Shown: positions 1 through 7,237 of the stretch, in pieces
How the letters are laid out: every line of letters begins with the position of its first letter
Numbering within the stretch: the stretch's first letter is position 1
Assembly: GCA_943349675.1 (NCBI GenBank)
Contig: CALQZN010000007.1
Span: 1 to 21,671, forward strand
From: Candidatus Nomurabacteria bacterium
GTDB taxonomy: Bacteria > Patescibacteriota > Minisyncoccia > Phycocordibacterales > SBAW01
Direction: 5' to 3'
DNA: 21,671 nt
Program-made: the position numbers and the translations under genes
Notes under the pieces: model-generated
Seen by the model: only the letters and a program-made list of their open reading frames with translations
What the model was told of the DNA's origin: nothing
Database searches by the model: none

Positions 1-1051
1 GATACGTATCTTGTCCAGGCATCCATGTCTCGATGTCTATTTGGCGCTGATCAGGAAAACCCATGTCCCCTGTGCATACTGCAATTACTTGGTGCGGGAG
101 TTTCAACTGCTGCATAAGATACTCCTGTACCGCCACCAAGAAGTCCTGTTCGGCAAATCCATCTTCTGGTTTAGAAAACACTTCCATCTCAATTTTATCA
201 AATTGATGTTGGCGCAAGATACCACGTGTGTCTTTGCCTGCCGCACCTGCTTCGCGGCGGAATGCAGGAGTATACGCAAAATAACGGATAGGAAGTTCTT
301 CTTCTGCAAGAGTTTCGTCCATATAGATGGGGCCGAGTGTATGTTCAGCACTGCCAATAAGCACAAGGTCATCCTTTTCAAAATAAAATCTATCGTCTAT
401 GGGGTCCAGACGCGCCATGCGATTCATCACTTGAGAACGCATCATCACCGGAGGAACAATCAAAGTAAAAGGGTCATCCTTCACTGAAAGATTTGCGGTT
501 TGTATAATCGTGCGCAATACATCTCGCGAAGTGAGTGTTTTTATAGTGAAGTTGAGTAGCGCAAACTGCAAAAGAGCTAAATCGCCTGCAAGATACGTAA
601 AACGCGCTCCCGAAACTTTTGCCGCTGTCTCGCTATATAGTACGCCCAGCTCTTTTCCTAAATCCCAGTGTGCCTTTGGTGTAAAAGTAAACTGTGGTTT
701 ATCTCCCCAGCTGCGCAGAATTTGATTGCCCGACTCATCGGGCCCCACAGGAGTGTCGGCAGAAGGGATGTTTGGGATTTTAACCAACAAAGACACCAAC
801 TCTTTTTCAAGTATTTGATACGCCCCTTCTGCAACACGCAAATCTTCTTTAAGCTGCCGGCCAGCTTCGCCGTCGCGTGCTTCTTGCGCTACACCCCGTT
901 TGCGGTTTATCTCGCTCACTTCGCCCGCAAGCTTTTTGCGCTCGTCGGCCAACGCCAACACACGGTCAAGGTCAACATCCTCGCGGTTTTTGTTTTTGAG
1001 CGCTGCGCGCACAATGTCCGGGTTTTCTCGAATAAATGTGATATCCAACAT
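1..1051 (-). CDS. serS: seryl-tRNA synthetase, C-terminus outside the window
   Basis: Class II aminoacyl-tRNA synthetase that charges tRNA-Ser in the cytoplasm. About 350 residues are visible, starting at ATG 1051. The first 100 or so form the usual charged helical arm that grips the long variable arm of tRNA-Ser (it starts MLDITFIRENPD). The catalytic core follows with class II motif 2, seen as FRREAGAAGKDTRG then ILRQHQFDKIEMEVF, and later the family signature CTGDMGF and MPGQDTY. The serine-binding TAE motif reads SAE here (GSAEHTLGPIY). Motif 3 lies beyond the window edge. The gene diverges from dprA over only 26 bp. A TACAAT -10 box lies 6 nt before the ATG and no Shine-Dalgarno sequence is visible, so the transcript is probably leaderless. 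Identification is secure; the 3' end is unseen. Confidence 0.96.
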   Translation of the reverse strand, partial: MLDITFIRENPDIVRAALKNKNREDVDLDRVLALADERKKLAGEVSEINRKRGVAQEARDGEAGRQLKEDLRVAEGAYQILEKELVSLLVKIPNIPSADTPVGPDESGNQILRSWGDKPQFTFTPKAHWDLGKELGVLYSETAAKVSGARFTYLAGDLALLQFALLNFTIKTLTSRDVLRTIIQTANLSVKDDPFTLIVPPVMMRSQVMNRMARLDPIDDRFYFEKDDLVLIGSAEHTLGPIYMDETLAEEELPIRYFAYTPAFRREAGAAGKDTRGILRQHQFDKIEMEVFSKPEDGFAEQDFLVAVQEYLMQQLKLPHQVIAVCTGDMGFPDQRQIDIETWMPGQDTY

Positions 1052-1057
1052 AATTTG

Positions 1058-1067
1058 ATTGTACAAT
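1058..1067. promoter_or_regulatory. shared palindromic -10 box between serS and dprA
   Basis: ATTGTACAAT is a perfect 10-bp palindrome and reads TACAAT on both strands. It lies 6 nt before the serS ATG and 10 nt before the dprA ATG. Both genes would then be transcribed from overlapping back-to-back promoters with little or no leader. The sequence and distances are seen directly; promoter function is inferred. Confidence 0.55.
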
Positions 1068-1077
1068 ATATATTACA

Positions 1078-1941
1078 ATGTCTTTCCCTATGCGACAATT
1101 GGGGGCGAAGGACTTCCCCGCGCTGCTGCGCGAGATTCCCGACTGTCCGACACATCTGTATATGCGAGGCACCATGCCACCCCAGGACTACAAACTCCTA
1201 TGCGTCGTGGGCTCACGTGCTTGTACTCCTTATGGTCGTCGCATGACACAGTCGCTCATCGCAGGGTTGGCCAAGTACCCCGTGGGCATCGTCTCTGGTA
1301 TGGCGCTAGGCATAGACGGCGAGGCGCATAAAGCAGCACTCGACGTTGGGCTACCTACTGTCGCCGTATTACCCTCTGGGCTCGACGACAAAATAATATA
1401 CCCGAGGATAAACCAACCACTTGCACAGCGCATACTCAAACAAGGAGGTGCGCTGCTTTCAGAAAACGAGCATACCTTTGTTGCAATGCTGCACTCATTC
1501 CCACAGCGCAACCGCATCAGCGCCGGCATGAGCAAAGCCACACTTATTATTGAGGCGGGAGAAAAATCGGGCACGCTCATTACTGCACGCTTAGCAATGG
1601 ACTATAACCGCGAAGTGCTCGCAATCCCCCACGAGCTTGGCCGCGAGAGTGGCGCTGGTGTTAATGCGCTTATCCGCGAAGGGGCAACATTGGTACGGAG
1701 CAGTGGTGACATTTTAGAAGCCCTAGGATTACGGCCAATTGAAAATCCAACGCAAGCCATGCTGCCCACCGATTTAACCGATAGTGAAGCAAAAATACTT
1801 ACAGCTTTAACAGAACCTCTGGTGCGCGACGAGCTTATCGAGCGCGCAGCATTATCGGCACAAGAGGCAAATATCGCCCTTTCATCCCTACTTATACGTG
1901 GACTTATTGTCGAGCGGTTGGGGAAAGTGGAACGTGCATAA
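1078..1941 (+). CDS. dprA: DNA processing protein DprA (Smf family)
   Basis: DprA binds single-stranded DNA entering during transformation and loads RecA on it. The 287-aa protein has the Rossmann-like DprA core: VGSR (44-47), SGMALGID (73-80), a GLDDKIIYPR segment (101-110), FPQRNR (141-146), and EKSGTLITARLA (162-173), all family landmarks. Residues about 230-287 look like the C-terminal winged-helix DprA domain. The N-terminal SAM-like domain of longer homologues is absent. ATG 1078 is chosen because it directly follows the AT-rich promoter shared with serS; a second in-frame ATG four codons later is possible. It is followed by topA after 39 bp. CPR bacteria often keep competence genes, which fits uptake of foreign DNA as a nutrient or gene source; that role is inference. 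Confidence 0.93.
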   Translation: MSFPMRQLGAKDFPALLREIPDCPTHLYMRGTMPPQDYKLLCVVGSRACTPYGRRMTQSLIAGLAKYPVGIVSGMALGIDGEAHKAALDVGLPTVAVLPSGLDDKIIYPRINQPLAQRILKQGGALLSENEHTFVAMLHSFPQRNRISAGMSKATLIIEAGEKSGTLITARLAMDYNREVLAIPHELGRESGAGVNALIREGATLVRSSGDILEALGLRPIENPTQAMLPTDLTDSEAKILTALTEPLVRDELIERAALSAQEANIALSSLLIRGLIVERLGKVERA

Positions 1942-1964
1942 TAGACTGGGGCGCAAAAATGTGG

Positions 1965-1971
1965 TATCAAT
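1965..1971 (+). promoter_or_regulatory. possible topA -10 box
   Basis: TATCAAT lies 9 nt before the topA ATG in the 39-bp gap after dprA. There is no Shine-Dalgarno sequence before the ATG. The -10 match is imperfect, so this is a weak call; topA could equally be read from the dprA transcript. Confidence 0.3.
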
Positions 1972-1980
1972 AAAGCGCAA

Positions 1981-4221
1981 ATGAAGCTTGTTATTGTTGA
2001 GTCGCCAGCCAAGGCCAAGACTATAGAGAAGTACATGTCCGACATGGGGGATGGCAACTTTGTGGTGCGTGCCTCTGTGGGCCACGTGCGCGACCTCCCA
2101 AAAAGCAACAAAAAAGCAATCGACATTGAGGCGGGGTTTGTGCCCCACTACGAAGTCGTGCCCGGCAAAGCACAAATAATAGCGGACCTTCAGGCACTCG
2201 CTAAAAAAGCCGACGAGGTGATACTTGCAACCGACCCCGACCGCGAGGGCGAGGCTATCGCCTGGCACATAAAGGAAGAATTGGGGCTTAAAAAACCAAA
2301 CCGCATCGCCTTCCACGAGATTACCAAAGAGGCTATTGCCGAGGCGCTCGAGCACCCACGACAAATCGACGAAAACTTGCGTTATGCACAAGAGGCGCGC
2401 CGCGTTTTGGACCGCCTGGTTGGTTACGACCTGTCTGGCCTTATTTGGAAAAAGGTACGCTACGGATTGTCTGCTGGCCGCGTACAGTCGCCTGCGCTAC
2501 GCATCATCATGGAGCGCGAGCGCGAGATACGCGCATTTGTAGCGGACACCTATTATGTAATTACCGCGCAAACCAAAACACCTAAAAAGGAATCTCTTAC
2601 GCTTACCTGTGTTGATGAGCCAAAAGATGCGCCAGGCAAAAAAGACGGTAAAAAAACTGCCGACGAGGTAATTGCTGCCGTTACCAAGGACGGCCTTTCT
2701 GTCACCGACGTCACCGAGAGCGAGACGAAGCGCACTACCCGCGCGCCTTTTACTACATCTACCTTGCAGCAGACAGCGAGCTCGCGGCTTGGGTTCTCTC
2801 CCGCAAATACTATGCGCATTGCGCAAAAACTGTACGAGGCGGGGCACATCACCTATATGCGTACCGACTCCACAAACTTAGGCAAACCCGCCCAGGCTGC
2901 CATTTTGGCCTACGCTGAAAAAAAGTTTGGCAAAGACTATGTAGAGCCGCACACGTTTGCAACCAAATCTAAAAACGCTCAAGAGGCCCACGAAGCAGTA
3001 CGCCCTACCCACCCAGAAAAAGAATCTCTGGGTAGCACCCCCGAGCAAAAAAAGCTCTACGAGCTTATTTGGCGCCGCACTGTCGCATCCCAAATGACCG
3101 ACGCAAAACTACTTAAGACAAAAATTATCGCCAACACTAAAGACAAAGATGTGCCAGCATTTACTGCCAACGGCTCGCGCGTGCTTTTTGATGGATGGCT
3201 CAAAGCAGACCCTGCAGCCCGCGGCGAGGACGTAGAGCTGCCAAAAGTCACAAAAGGCGAAGATTTAAAAGTAGAAGATATTTCTGCCGAAGAAAAGCAG
3301 ACTACCCCGCCACCGCGCTATACGGAAGCAGGTTTGATTAAAGAGCTCGAGAAACGCGGTATTGGCCGCCCATCAACCTATGCGTCCATTATGCGCACAC
3401 TCGACGACCGCGGGTATGTTGCAAAGGAAGGACGCTCGCTCAAACCCACCGACACAGGCGACGTAGTGTCGAGCTTTTTGGAAGCAAACTTCCCTACCTA
3501 TATCAGCGACACCTTTACCGCCGAGATGGAGGACGAGTTGGACGAGATAGCAGCGGGCACGCGCGAATATGCAAAAACACTCAAAGATTTTTATACGCCG
3601 TTTTTAAAGGAAGTAAAAATAAAAGACAAAGAGGCGGGTAAAATTACCGACTTGGGGCCCACACCCAAAGAATTTGCCTGCCCCCTCTGTAACAGCGCGA
3701 TGGTGTTTAAACTCTCGCGCCAGGGCAAATTTATGAGCTGCTCGCGCTTCCCCGACTGTATGGGTGCACGCACCGAAGCCGGAGAGGTCATCTCCAACGA
3801 CCCTGCAAAGCCTATCGGCACGCACCCCGACACTGGCGAAAATATTTACGTACTCGACGGGCGCTTTGGCCCGTACGTGCAGCTGGGTGAGATGCCCGAA
3901 GGCAAAGGCAAAACAAAAAAGCCCAAACCAAAACGCGCATCAATTCCAAAAGAAAAAGAGCCGAGCACTGTGACTGTTGCAGAGGCGGTACACTACCTTT
4001 CACTCCCTCGTACCTTGGGCACACACCCAGACACTGGCGCAGACATTACAGCCAACATTGGGCGCTTTGGCCCGTACATTGCACACAACATTAAACCCAA
4101 ACCTGACTTCCGTTCGCTCAAAACTGATGATGTGTACAAAATCGACCTCCCCCGCGCGCTAGAGATTTTGAAAGAAGAAAAAAAGCGCCGCGGGTTTGCC
4201 AAGAAAAAGCAGGAGGCATAA
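1981..4221 (+). CDS. topA: DNA topoisomerase I (type IA)
   Basis: Relaxes negatively supercoiled DNA by nicking one strand through a tyrosine intermediate. The 746-aa protein starts with the TOPRIM domain (IVESPAKAKTIEKYM at 5-19; acidic DPDREGE at 85-91). SAGRVQSP lies at 164-171 and the catalytic tyrosine is Y292 in ITYMRTDST. GRPSTYA marks the later core. The C-terminal part has one four-cysteine zinc ribbon (C567, C570, C587, C593). It then has two short repeats of the type GTHPDTG..GRFGPY (from about 613 and 680), the C-terminal repeat found in many non-enterobacterial enzymes, and a basic tail. The length is typical for the family. It sits between dprA and rel on the same strand, with a 28-bp gap to rel. 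Nothing essential is missing. Confidence 0.98.
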   Translation: MKLVIVESPAKAKTIEKYMSDMGDGNFVVRASVGHVRDLPKSNKKAIDIEAGFVPHYEVVPGKAQIIADLQALAKKADEVILATDPDREGEAIAWHIKEELGLKKPNRIAFHEITKEAIAEALEHPRQIDENLRYAQEARRVLDRLVGYDLSGLIWKKVRYGLSAGRVQSPALRIIMEREREIRAFVADTYYVITAQTKTPKKESLTLTCVDEPKDAPGKKDGKKTADEVIAAVTKDGLSVTDVTESETKRTTRAPFTTSTLQQTASSRLGFSPANTMRIAQKLYEAGHITYMRTDSTNLGKPAQAAILAYAEKKFGKDYVEPHTFATKSKNAQEAHEAVRPTHPEKESLGSTPEQKKLYELIWRRTVASQMTDAKLLKTKIIANTKDKDVPAFTANGSRVLFDGWLKADPAARGEDVELPKVTKGEDLKVEDISAEEKQTTPPPRYTEAGLIKELEKRGIGRPSTYASIMRTLDDRGYVAKEGRSLKPTDTGDVVSSFLEANFPTYISDTFTAEMEDELDEIAAGTREYAKTLKDFYTPFLKEVKIKDKEAGKITDLGPTPKEFACPLCNSAMVFKLSRQGKFMSCSRFPDCMGARTEAGEVISNDPAKPIGTHPDTGENIYVLDGRFGPYVQLGEMPEGKGKTKKPKPKRASIPKEKEPSTVTVAEAVHYLSLPRTLGTHPDTGADITANIGRFGPYIAHNIKPKPDFRSLKTDDVYKIDLPRALEILKEEKKRRGFAKKKQEA

Positions 4222-4235
4222 AAATTACAAACGTA

Positions 4236-4241
4236 TATACT
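4236..4241 (+). promoter_or_regulatory. rel -10 box, leaderless arrangement
   Basis: TATACT lies 8 nt before the rel ATG at 4250, within the 28-bp gap after topA. A start site 6-8 nt downstream of the box would fall on the start codon. No Shine-Dalgarno sequence is present. Promoter function is inferred. Confidence 0.5.
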
Positions 4242-4249
4242 AGAAGTAT

Positions 4250-5830
4250 ATGTACGGGGTAAAAGAAATTTTAAACCTCATGAACGGGCCGTCGAAGGAA
4301 GATGCGGCTTTTGTGGAAAAGGCGTACGCGTTTGTTGCAGAGGCGCATAAAGACCACAAACGATTCTCCGGCGAGCCATATTTAAATCACCTTGTCGAAA
4401 CTGCAAAAGGCTTGGCGGGCCTTGGCATGAGCGCTAAAACAATTGCCGCAGGGCTCCTCCACGACTCTGTCGAGGACGTAGGCGTATTGCCCGAAACAAT
4501 AGAACAAGAGTTTGGCAAAGAAGTACGTTTTTTGGTCGAAGGCGTAACCAAACTAGGCCACTTTAAATATCGCGGTGCAGAGCGGCACAGGGAGTCGCTG
4601 CGCAAATTACTTGTGGCAACCGGCCAAGATGCGCGCGTGTTGATTATCAAACTGATGGATCGACTGCACAACATCCGTACACTCGAGCACGTCCCTCCTG
4701 AAAAAAGGAAGCGCATCGCGCTGGAAACTCTCGAAATTTATGCTGCGATTGCTCATCGGCTGGGTATGGGCCTTGTGCGCCGCGAGCTCGAGGACAAAGC
4801 ATTTGAGTATGCCTACCCCGAGGAGTTTAAAGAAGCACAACGCCTCTTGAGCGAAACCGCAAACGACACAGAAGAACGACTCGAGAAAATGCTGCGCACA
4901 CTAAAAAAAGAACTTGCCGAAAGCCATATTACTGACTTTAACACCGACTACCGCGTAAAAGGCCTCTGGAGTTTGTGGCAAAAATTGCAGCGCAAAGGCG
5001 GCGACATCAGTAGTGTGTACGACGTGGCAGCACTGCGCATTATTGTGCCCGACATCGCAGACTGTTACCGAGTACTAGGGCTGGTGCACAAACTGTGGCA
5101 ACCACTACCAAACAAAATTAAAGACTATATCGCCTTCCCCAAACCAAATGGTTACCAAGGGTTGCACACCACCGTATTTTCTGGCGACGGAGGTCTGCCG
5201 GCACAAGGCGGCATCGTAGAGGTACAAATCCGCACCAAAGCTATGCATCAAGAAGCACAGTACGGTATTGCTGCCCATGTGTTGTACAAAGAGACGGGAG
5301 TGGCCGACACTCCAGGAGCTCGGGCTGGCGGCGACAGACAGTCCAGTTTTGACTGGATCAAGAGCTTGATTCCAAATTTTCGTCGAAGTACTGTAAAAGA
5401 CCCTACCGTAGTGCCTCAAGAGCCTACACGTAAACGCACACGTTATGGCGCCCCACAGACACCCGAATGGCTCGCGGAGTTAGAGGAAAAAAGGGACGAT
5501 CCTGATTTTGAGACAACCCTCAAAACAGATATTTTTATTCATCGTGTGTTTGTTTTTACTCCACGTGGCGACGCAGTTGACTTGCCCATAAACTCGAGCC
5601 CCATAGACTTTGCCTACGCCATACACTCCGACGTTGGCGACCATATCTCGGGCGCTAAGGTAAATGGCAAAATGGTACCACTCGACACAACACTTCAAAA
5701 TGGCGACATTGTGGAAATTCAGACAAAAAAATCTGCCACACCAACACAAAAATGGATGGGATTTGCAAAGACCACTCTTGCTCGTCGGCACATACGAAAT
5801 GCACTAGAGCGAATCAAAACCAAAAACTAA
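4250..5830 (+). CDS. Rel/SpoT-family (p)ppGpp synthetase/hydrolase lacking the C-terminal domains
   Basis: Makes and degrades the alarmone (p)ppGpp. The 526-aa protein has an N-terminal HD hydrolase domain with intact metal and catalytic positions: H47 in NHLVET, H71-D72 and E75-D76 in HDSVED, and D137 in MDRLHN. E. coli RelA has lost these, so this one should be able to hydrolyse. The synthetase domain follows (YRVKGLWSLWQK, about 234-245; YDVAALRIIV; KIKDYIAFPKPNGYQGLHTT; VEVQIRT). The KIKD at 289-292 corresponds to the RxKD motif of bifunctional enzymes. A TGS domain is seen at about 423-490. The protein stops about 35 residues later, so the helical, zinc-finger and ACT domains that sense the ribosome in full-length Rel (about 730 aa) are absent. 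Its end overlaps the end of parB by 4 bp. Confidence 0.94.
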   Translation: MYGVKEILNLMNGPSKEDAAFVEKAYAFVAEAHKDHKRFSGEPYLNHLVETAKGLAGLGMSAKTIAAGLLHDSVEDVGVLPETIEQEFGKEVRFLVEGVTKLGHFKYRGAERHRESLRKLLVATGQDARVLIIKLMDRLHNIRTLEHVPPEKRKRIALETLEIYAAIAHRLGMGLVRRELEDKAFEYAYPEEFKEAQRLLSETANDTEERLEKMLRTLKKELAESHITDFNTDYRVKGLWSLWQKLQRKGGDISSVYDVAALRIIVPDIADCYRVLGLVHKLWQPLPNKIKDYIAFPKPNGYQGLHTTVFSGDGGLPAQGGIVEVQIRTKAMHQEAQYGIAAHVLYKETGVADTPGARAGGDRQSSFDWIKSLIPNFRRSTVKDPTVVPQEPTRKRTRYGAPQTPEWLAELEEKRDDPDFETTLKTDIFIHRVFVFTPRGDAVDLPINSSPIDFAYAIHSDVGDHISGAKVNGKMVPLDTTLQNGDIVEIQTKKSATPTQKWMGFAKTTLARRHIRNALERIKTKN

Positions 5831-6801
5831 AGAGAGAAGCTGCGTGGATCAAATGTGTTTTCGTCTACTGTTTTTTCTTCTTCTGTTCTGTCGTCGAGCT
5901 GCTCCACGGGTATCTCTGTAACCTCTGCAGCTGCCCCACTCGCCTCTGCTGCGGCTGCGTTTTTTTGTTGTGCGATGCGTGACGCGAGCGCCGCAAAGAG
6001 CGTCTGGAGGTCATCTTCAGAGAAGAAGTCGATTGATAGTTTGCCTCCAACTTCTTTGGGCTCTATTGCAACGCGGGTACCAAGTGCCTCGGTCAACTCA
6101 CGTTCCATTTCCAAAATTTCGGGCGAATACAAGTATTCTTTTTTACGGACCTTATCAAACGCAATGCGGCGTGCAATAGACTCGGAGTCACGTACTGTTA
6201 AGCGTTTGAGTATAATCTCGCGAAAGAGCGTCTGCTGCTCTTGCGGCCTGTCGATAAGCATCAAAAGAGGCCTAGTGTGACCTTCGGCAATTTTGCCGTC
6301 GGAGAGTGCTTGCTGGATTTCGTCGGTCAACATTAAAAGGCGGATAGTGTTGGATACATACTCGCGGCTTTTGCCCACTTTCTCGGCCACCTGCACGTGT
6401 TTAAATCCAAATTCCGACACCAAGCGTGCAAATGCTTTTGCACGGTCTATGGGGTTTAAATCCTCGCGCTGCAGGTTTTCGATAATAGCAACTTCGAGTT
6501 TTGTTTTATCGTCGTCAAAGTCGGCACGGATAATAACCGGCACTTGCGCGACACCTGCGAGTTTAGACGCGCGCAGACGGCGCTCGCCGGCAATAAGTTC
6601 GTAGTCGGTACCAATGCCACCGTCGGGCTTTTCGAACTCACGCCTGGTAACCGTAAGCGGTTGGATGACACCGTACTGGCGTATGGATTTGGCCAGGTCT
6701 TGGAGCTTTGCTTCGTCAAACTCTTTTCGGGGCTGGAAGGGGTTGGGTTTAATTTTGTCGACCTCGACCCAAAAAATTGCGTTATTGTAAAACTCTGACA
6801 T
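5827..6801 (-). CDS. parB: ParB-like chromosome partitioning protein
   Basis: ParB/Spo0J family CTPase and DNA-binding clamp that loads at parS sites and spreads to help chromosome segregation. The 324-aa protein has the N-terminal ParB/Srx-like domain with DKIKPNPFQPRKEFDE (15-30), GERRLRAS (72-79, nucleotide-binding box) and IIENLQREDLNP (107-118). A helix-turn-helix region follows (VAEKVGKSREYVSNTIRLL). The C-terminal third is more divergent, with an alanine-rich acidic stretch (about 283-297) before the end. No parA is visible beside it, and I saw no sequence resembling the usual parS consensus in the window. The start at 6801 is preceded by TAGTAT 6 nt upstream, compatible with a leaderless transcript. 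It meets rel tail to tail with a 4-bp overlap. Confidence 0.93.
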   Translation of the reverse strand: MSEFYNNAIFWVEVDKIKPNPFQPRKEFDEAKLQDLAKSIRQYGVIQPLTVTRREFEKPDGGIGTDYELIAGERRLRASKLAGVAQVPVIIRADFDDDKTKLEVAIIENLQREDLNPIDRAKAFARLVSEFGFKHVQVAEKVGKSREYVSNTIRLLMLTDEIQQALSDGKIAEGHTRPLLMLIDRPQEQQTLFREIILKRLTVRDSESIARRIAFDKVRKKEYLYSPEILEMERELTEALGTRVAIEPKEVGGKLSIDFFSEDDLQTLFAALASRIAQQKNAAAAEASGAAAEVTEIPVEQLDDRTEEEKTVDENTFDPRSFSL

Positions 6802-6807
6802 AAAGAT

Positions 6808-6813
6808 ATACTA
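6808..6813 (-). promoter_or_regulatory. possible parB -10 box
   Basis: On the minus strand TAGTAT ends 6 nt before the parB ATG. TATGCT a little further upstream is an alternative. No ribosome binding site is visible. Weak call based on spacing alone. Confidence 0.3.
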
Positions 6814-6829
6814 GCATACGTAAGGTCGG

Positions 6830-6920
6830 GTGGCGGCGGTCAAAGGCTAGCTTGTTCGAAATAATGCCGGAGTGGCGGCGGTCAAAGGCCTGCTAGTTCG
6901 ACAAAATGCCGGAGTGGCGG
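6830..6920 (+). repeat. 42-bp tandem repeat running into tRNA-Leu(CAA)
   Basis: Two adjacent 42-bp units, 6830-6871 and 6872-6913, match at 37 of 42 positions by eye. A third partial unit (from 6914) is the 5' part of the tRNA-Leu(CAA) gene. Each full unit begins GTGGCGGCGGTCAAAGGC, contains a GTTCGA stretch like a T-loop, and ends ATGCCGGA, which is the tRNA 5' end plus two upstream bases. The sequence GCCGGAGTGGCGG therefore occurs twice, once as the real tRNA start. This looks like tandem duplication of the tRNA 5' end. No protein-coding gene is seen here. Confidence 0.85.
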
Positions 6921-6988
6921 AATGGTATACGCGCGCGACTCAAAATCGCGTCTCGCAAGGGATGGGAGTTCGAGTCTCCCCTCCGGCA
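6908..6988 (+). tRNA. tRNA-Leu(CAA)
   Basis: The 81-nt cloverleaf has acceptor stem GCCGGAG/CTCCGGC, anticodon stem CGCGA/TCGCG with loop CTCAAAA (anticodon CAA at 6941-6943), a long variable arm as expected for class II tRNA, T-arm GGGAG-TTCGAGT-CTCCC and discriminator A at 6988. A36-A37-A38 makes it a likely substrate of MiaA. The CCA tail is not encoded next to the discriminator (the following bases are CAA), although a duplicated copy of the 3' end 133 bp downstream does carry CCA. It is flanked on both sides by partial copies of itself. Confidence 0.93.
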
Positions 6989-7103
6989 CAATTGCGAAGC
7001 AATTATGGGGACGAGAAGGGCGGAGCGATGTCGAGCCAGCAGGCGAGACCGTGAGCCGGGGTCGAGAAAATGCACAAGCGACGGCTTGTGCATTATTCGT
7101 GAC
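6989..7103 (+). other. short insert between tRNA-Leu(CAA) and a duplicate of its 3' end
   Basis: 115 bp with no convincing gene. It starts with a small hairpin (AATTGC/GCAATT, 6990-7004). A GC-rich, purine-rich middle (about 7007-7066) follows, containing GCCAGCAGG at 7035-7043, and then a perfect 11-bp hairpin (AATGCACAAGC/GCTTGTGCATT, 7069-7094, 4-nt loop). The hairpin has no T-run after it, so it is not a standard terminator. The insert is bounded by exact 18-bp copies of the tRNA 3' end, as expected if something inserted at, or was duplicated from, the tRNA end. Confidence 0.6.
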
Positions 7104-7124
7104 CGAGTCTCCCCTCCGGCACCA
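7104..7124 (+). repeat. duplicate of the tRNA-Leu(CAA) 3' end, with CCA
   Basis: CGAGTCTCCCCTCCGGCA at 7104-7121 is identical to the last 18 nt of tRNA-Leu(CAA) (6971-6988), covering part of the T-loop, the 3' T-stem, the acceptor strand and the discriminator. Here CCA follows (7122-7124), unlike at the intact gene. Two shorter matches follow, CGAGTCTCCCCT at 7141-7152 and CGAGTCTCT at 7208-7216. Confidence 0.85.
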
Positions 7125-7215
7125 AAAAAGTGTTCTTGGCCGAGTCTCCCCTTACGCACTTACTGAGAAACTTTTTGGAGCGACTGGCGACAAAAAGTGT
7201 TCTTGGCCGAGTCTC
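7125..7215 (+). repeat. 24-bp direct repeats downstream of tRNA-Leu(CAA)
   Basis: 7125-7148 and 7192-7215 are identical over 24 bp (five A, then GTGTTCTTGGC, then CGAGTCTC). Their last eight bases are the T-arm sequence of the tRNA. The 43 bp between them holds a CTTTTTG/CAAAAAG inverted repeat (7171-7177 and 7191-7197). No gene is seen. Confidence 0.8.
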
Positions 7216-7237
7216 TAGGCAATAATCATTTTTGTAG

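Noticed and set aside
7069..7094. 11-bp hairpin downstream of tRNA-Leu(CAA) as an intrinsic terminator
   Set aside because: The stem is perfect, but the following bases (ATTCGTGACC) contain no T-run.
6830..7215. CRISPR array around tRNA-Leu(CAA)
   Set aside because: The repeats are adjacent tandem or tRNA-derived copies without uniform spacers, and no cas genes are nearby.
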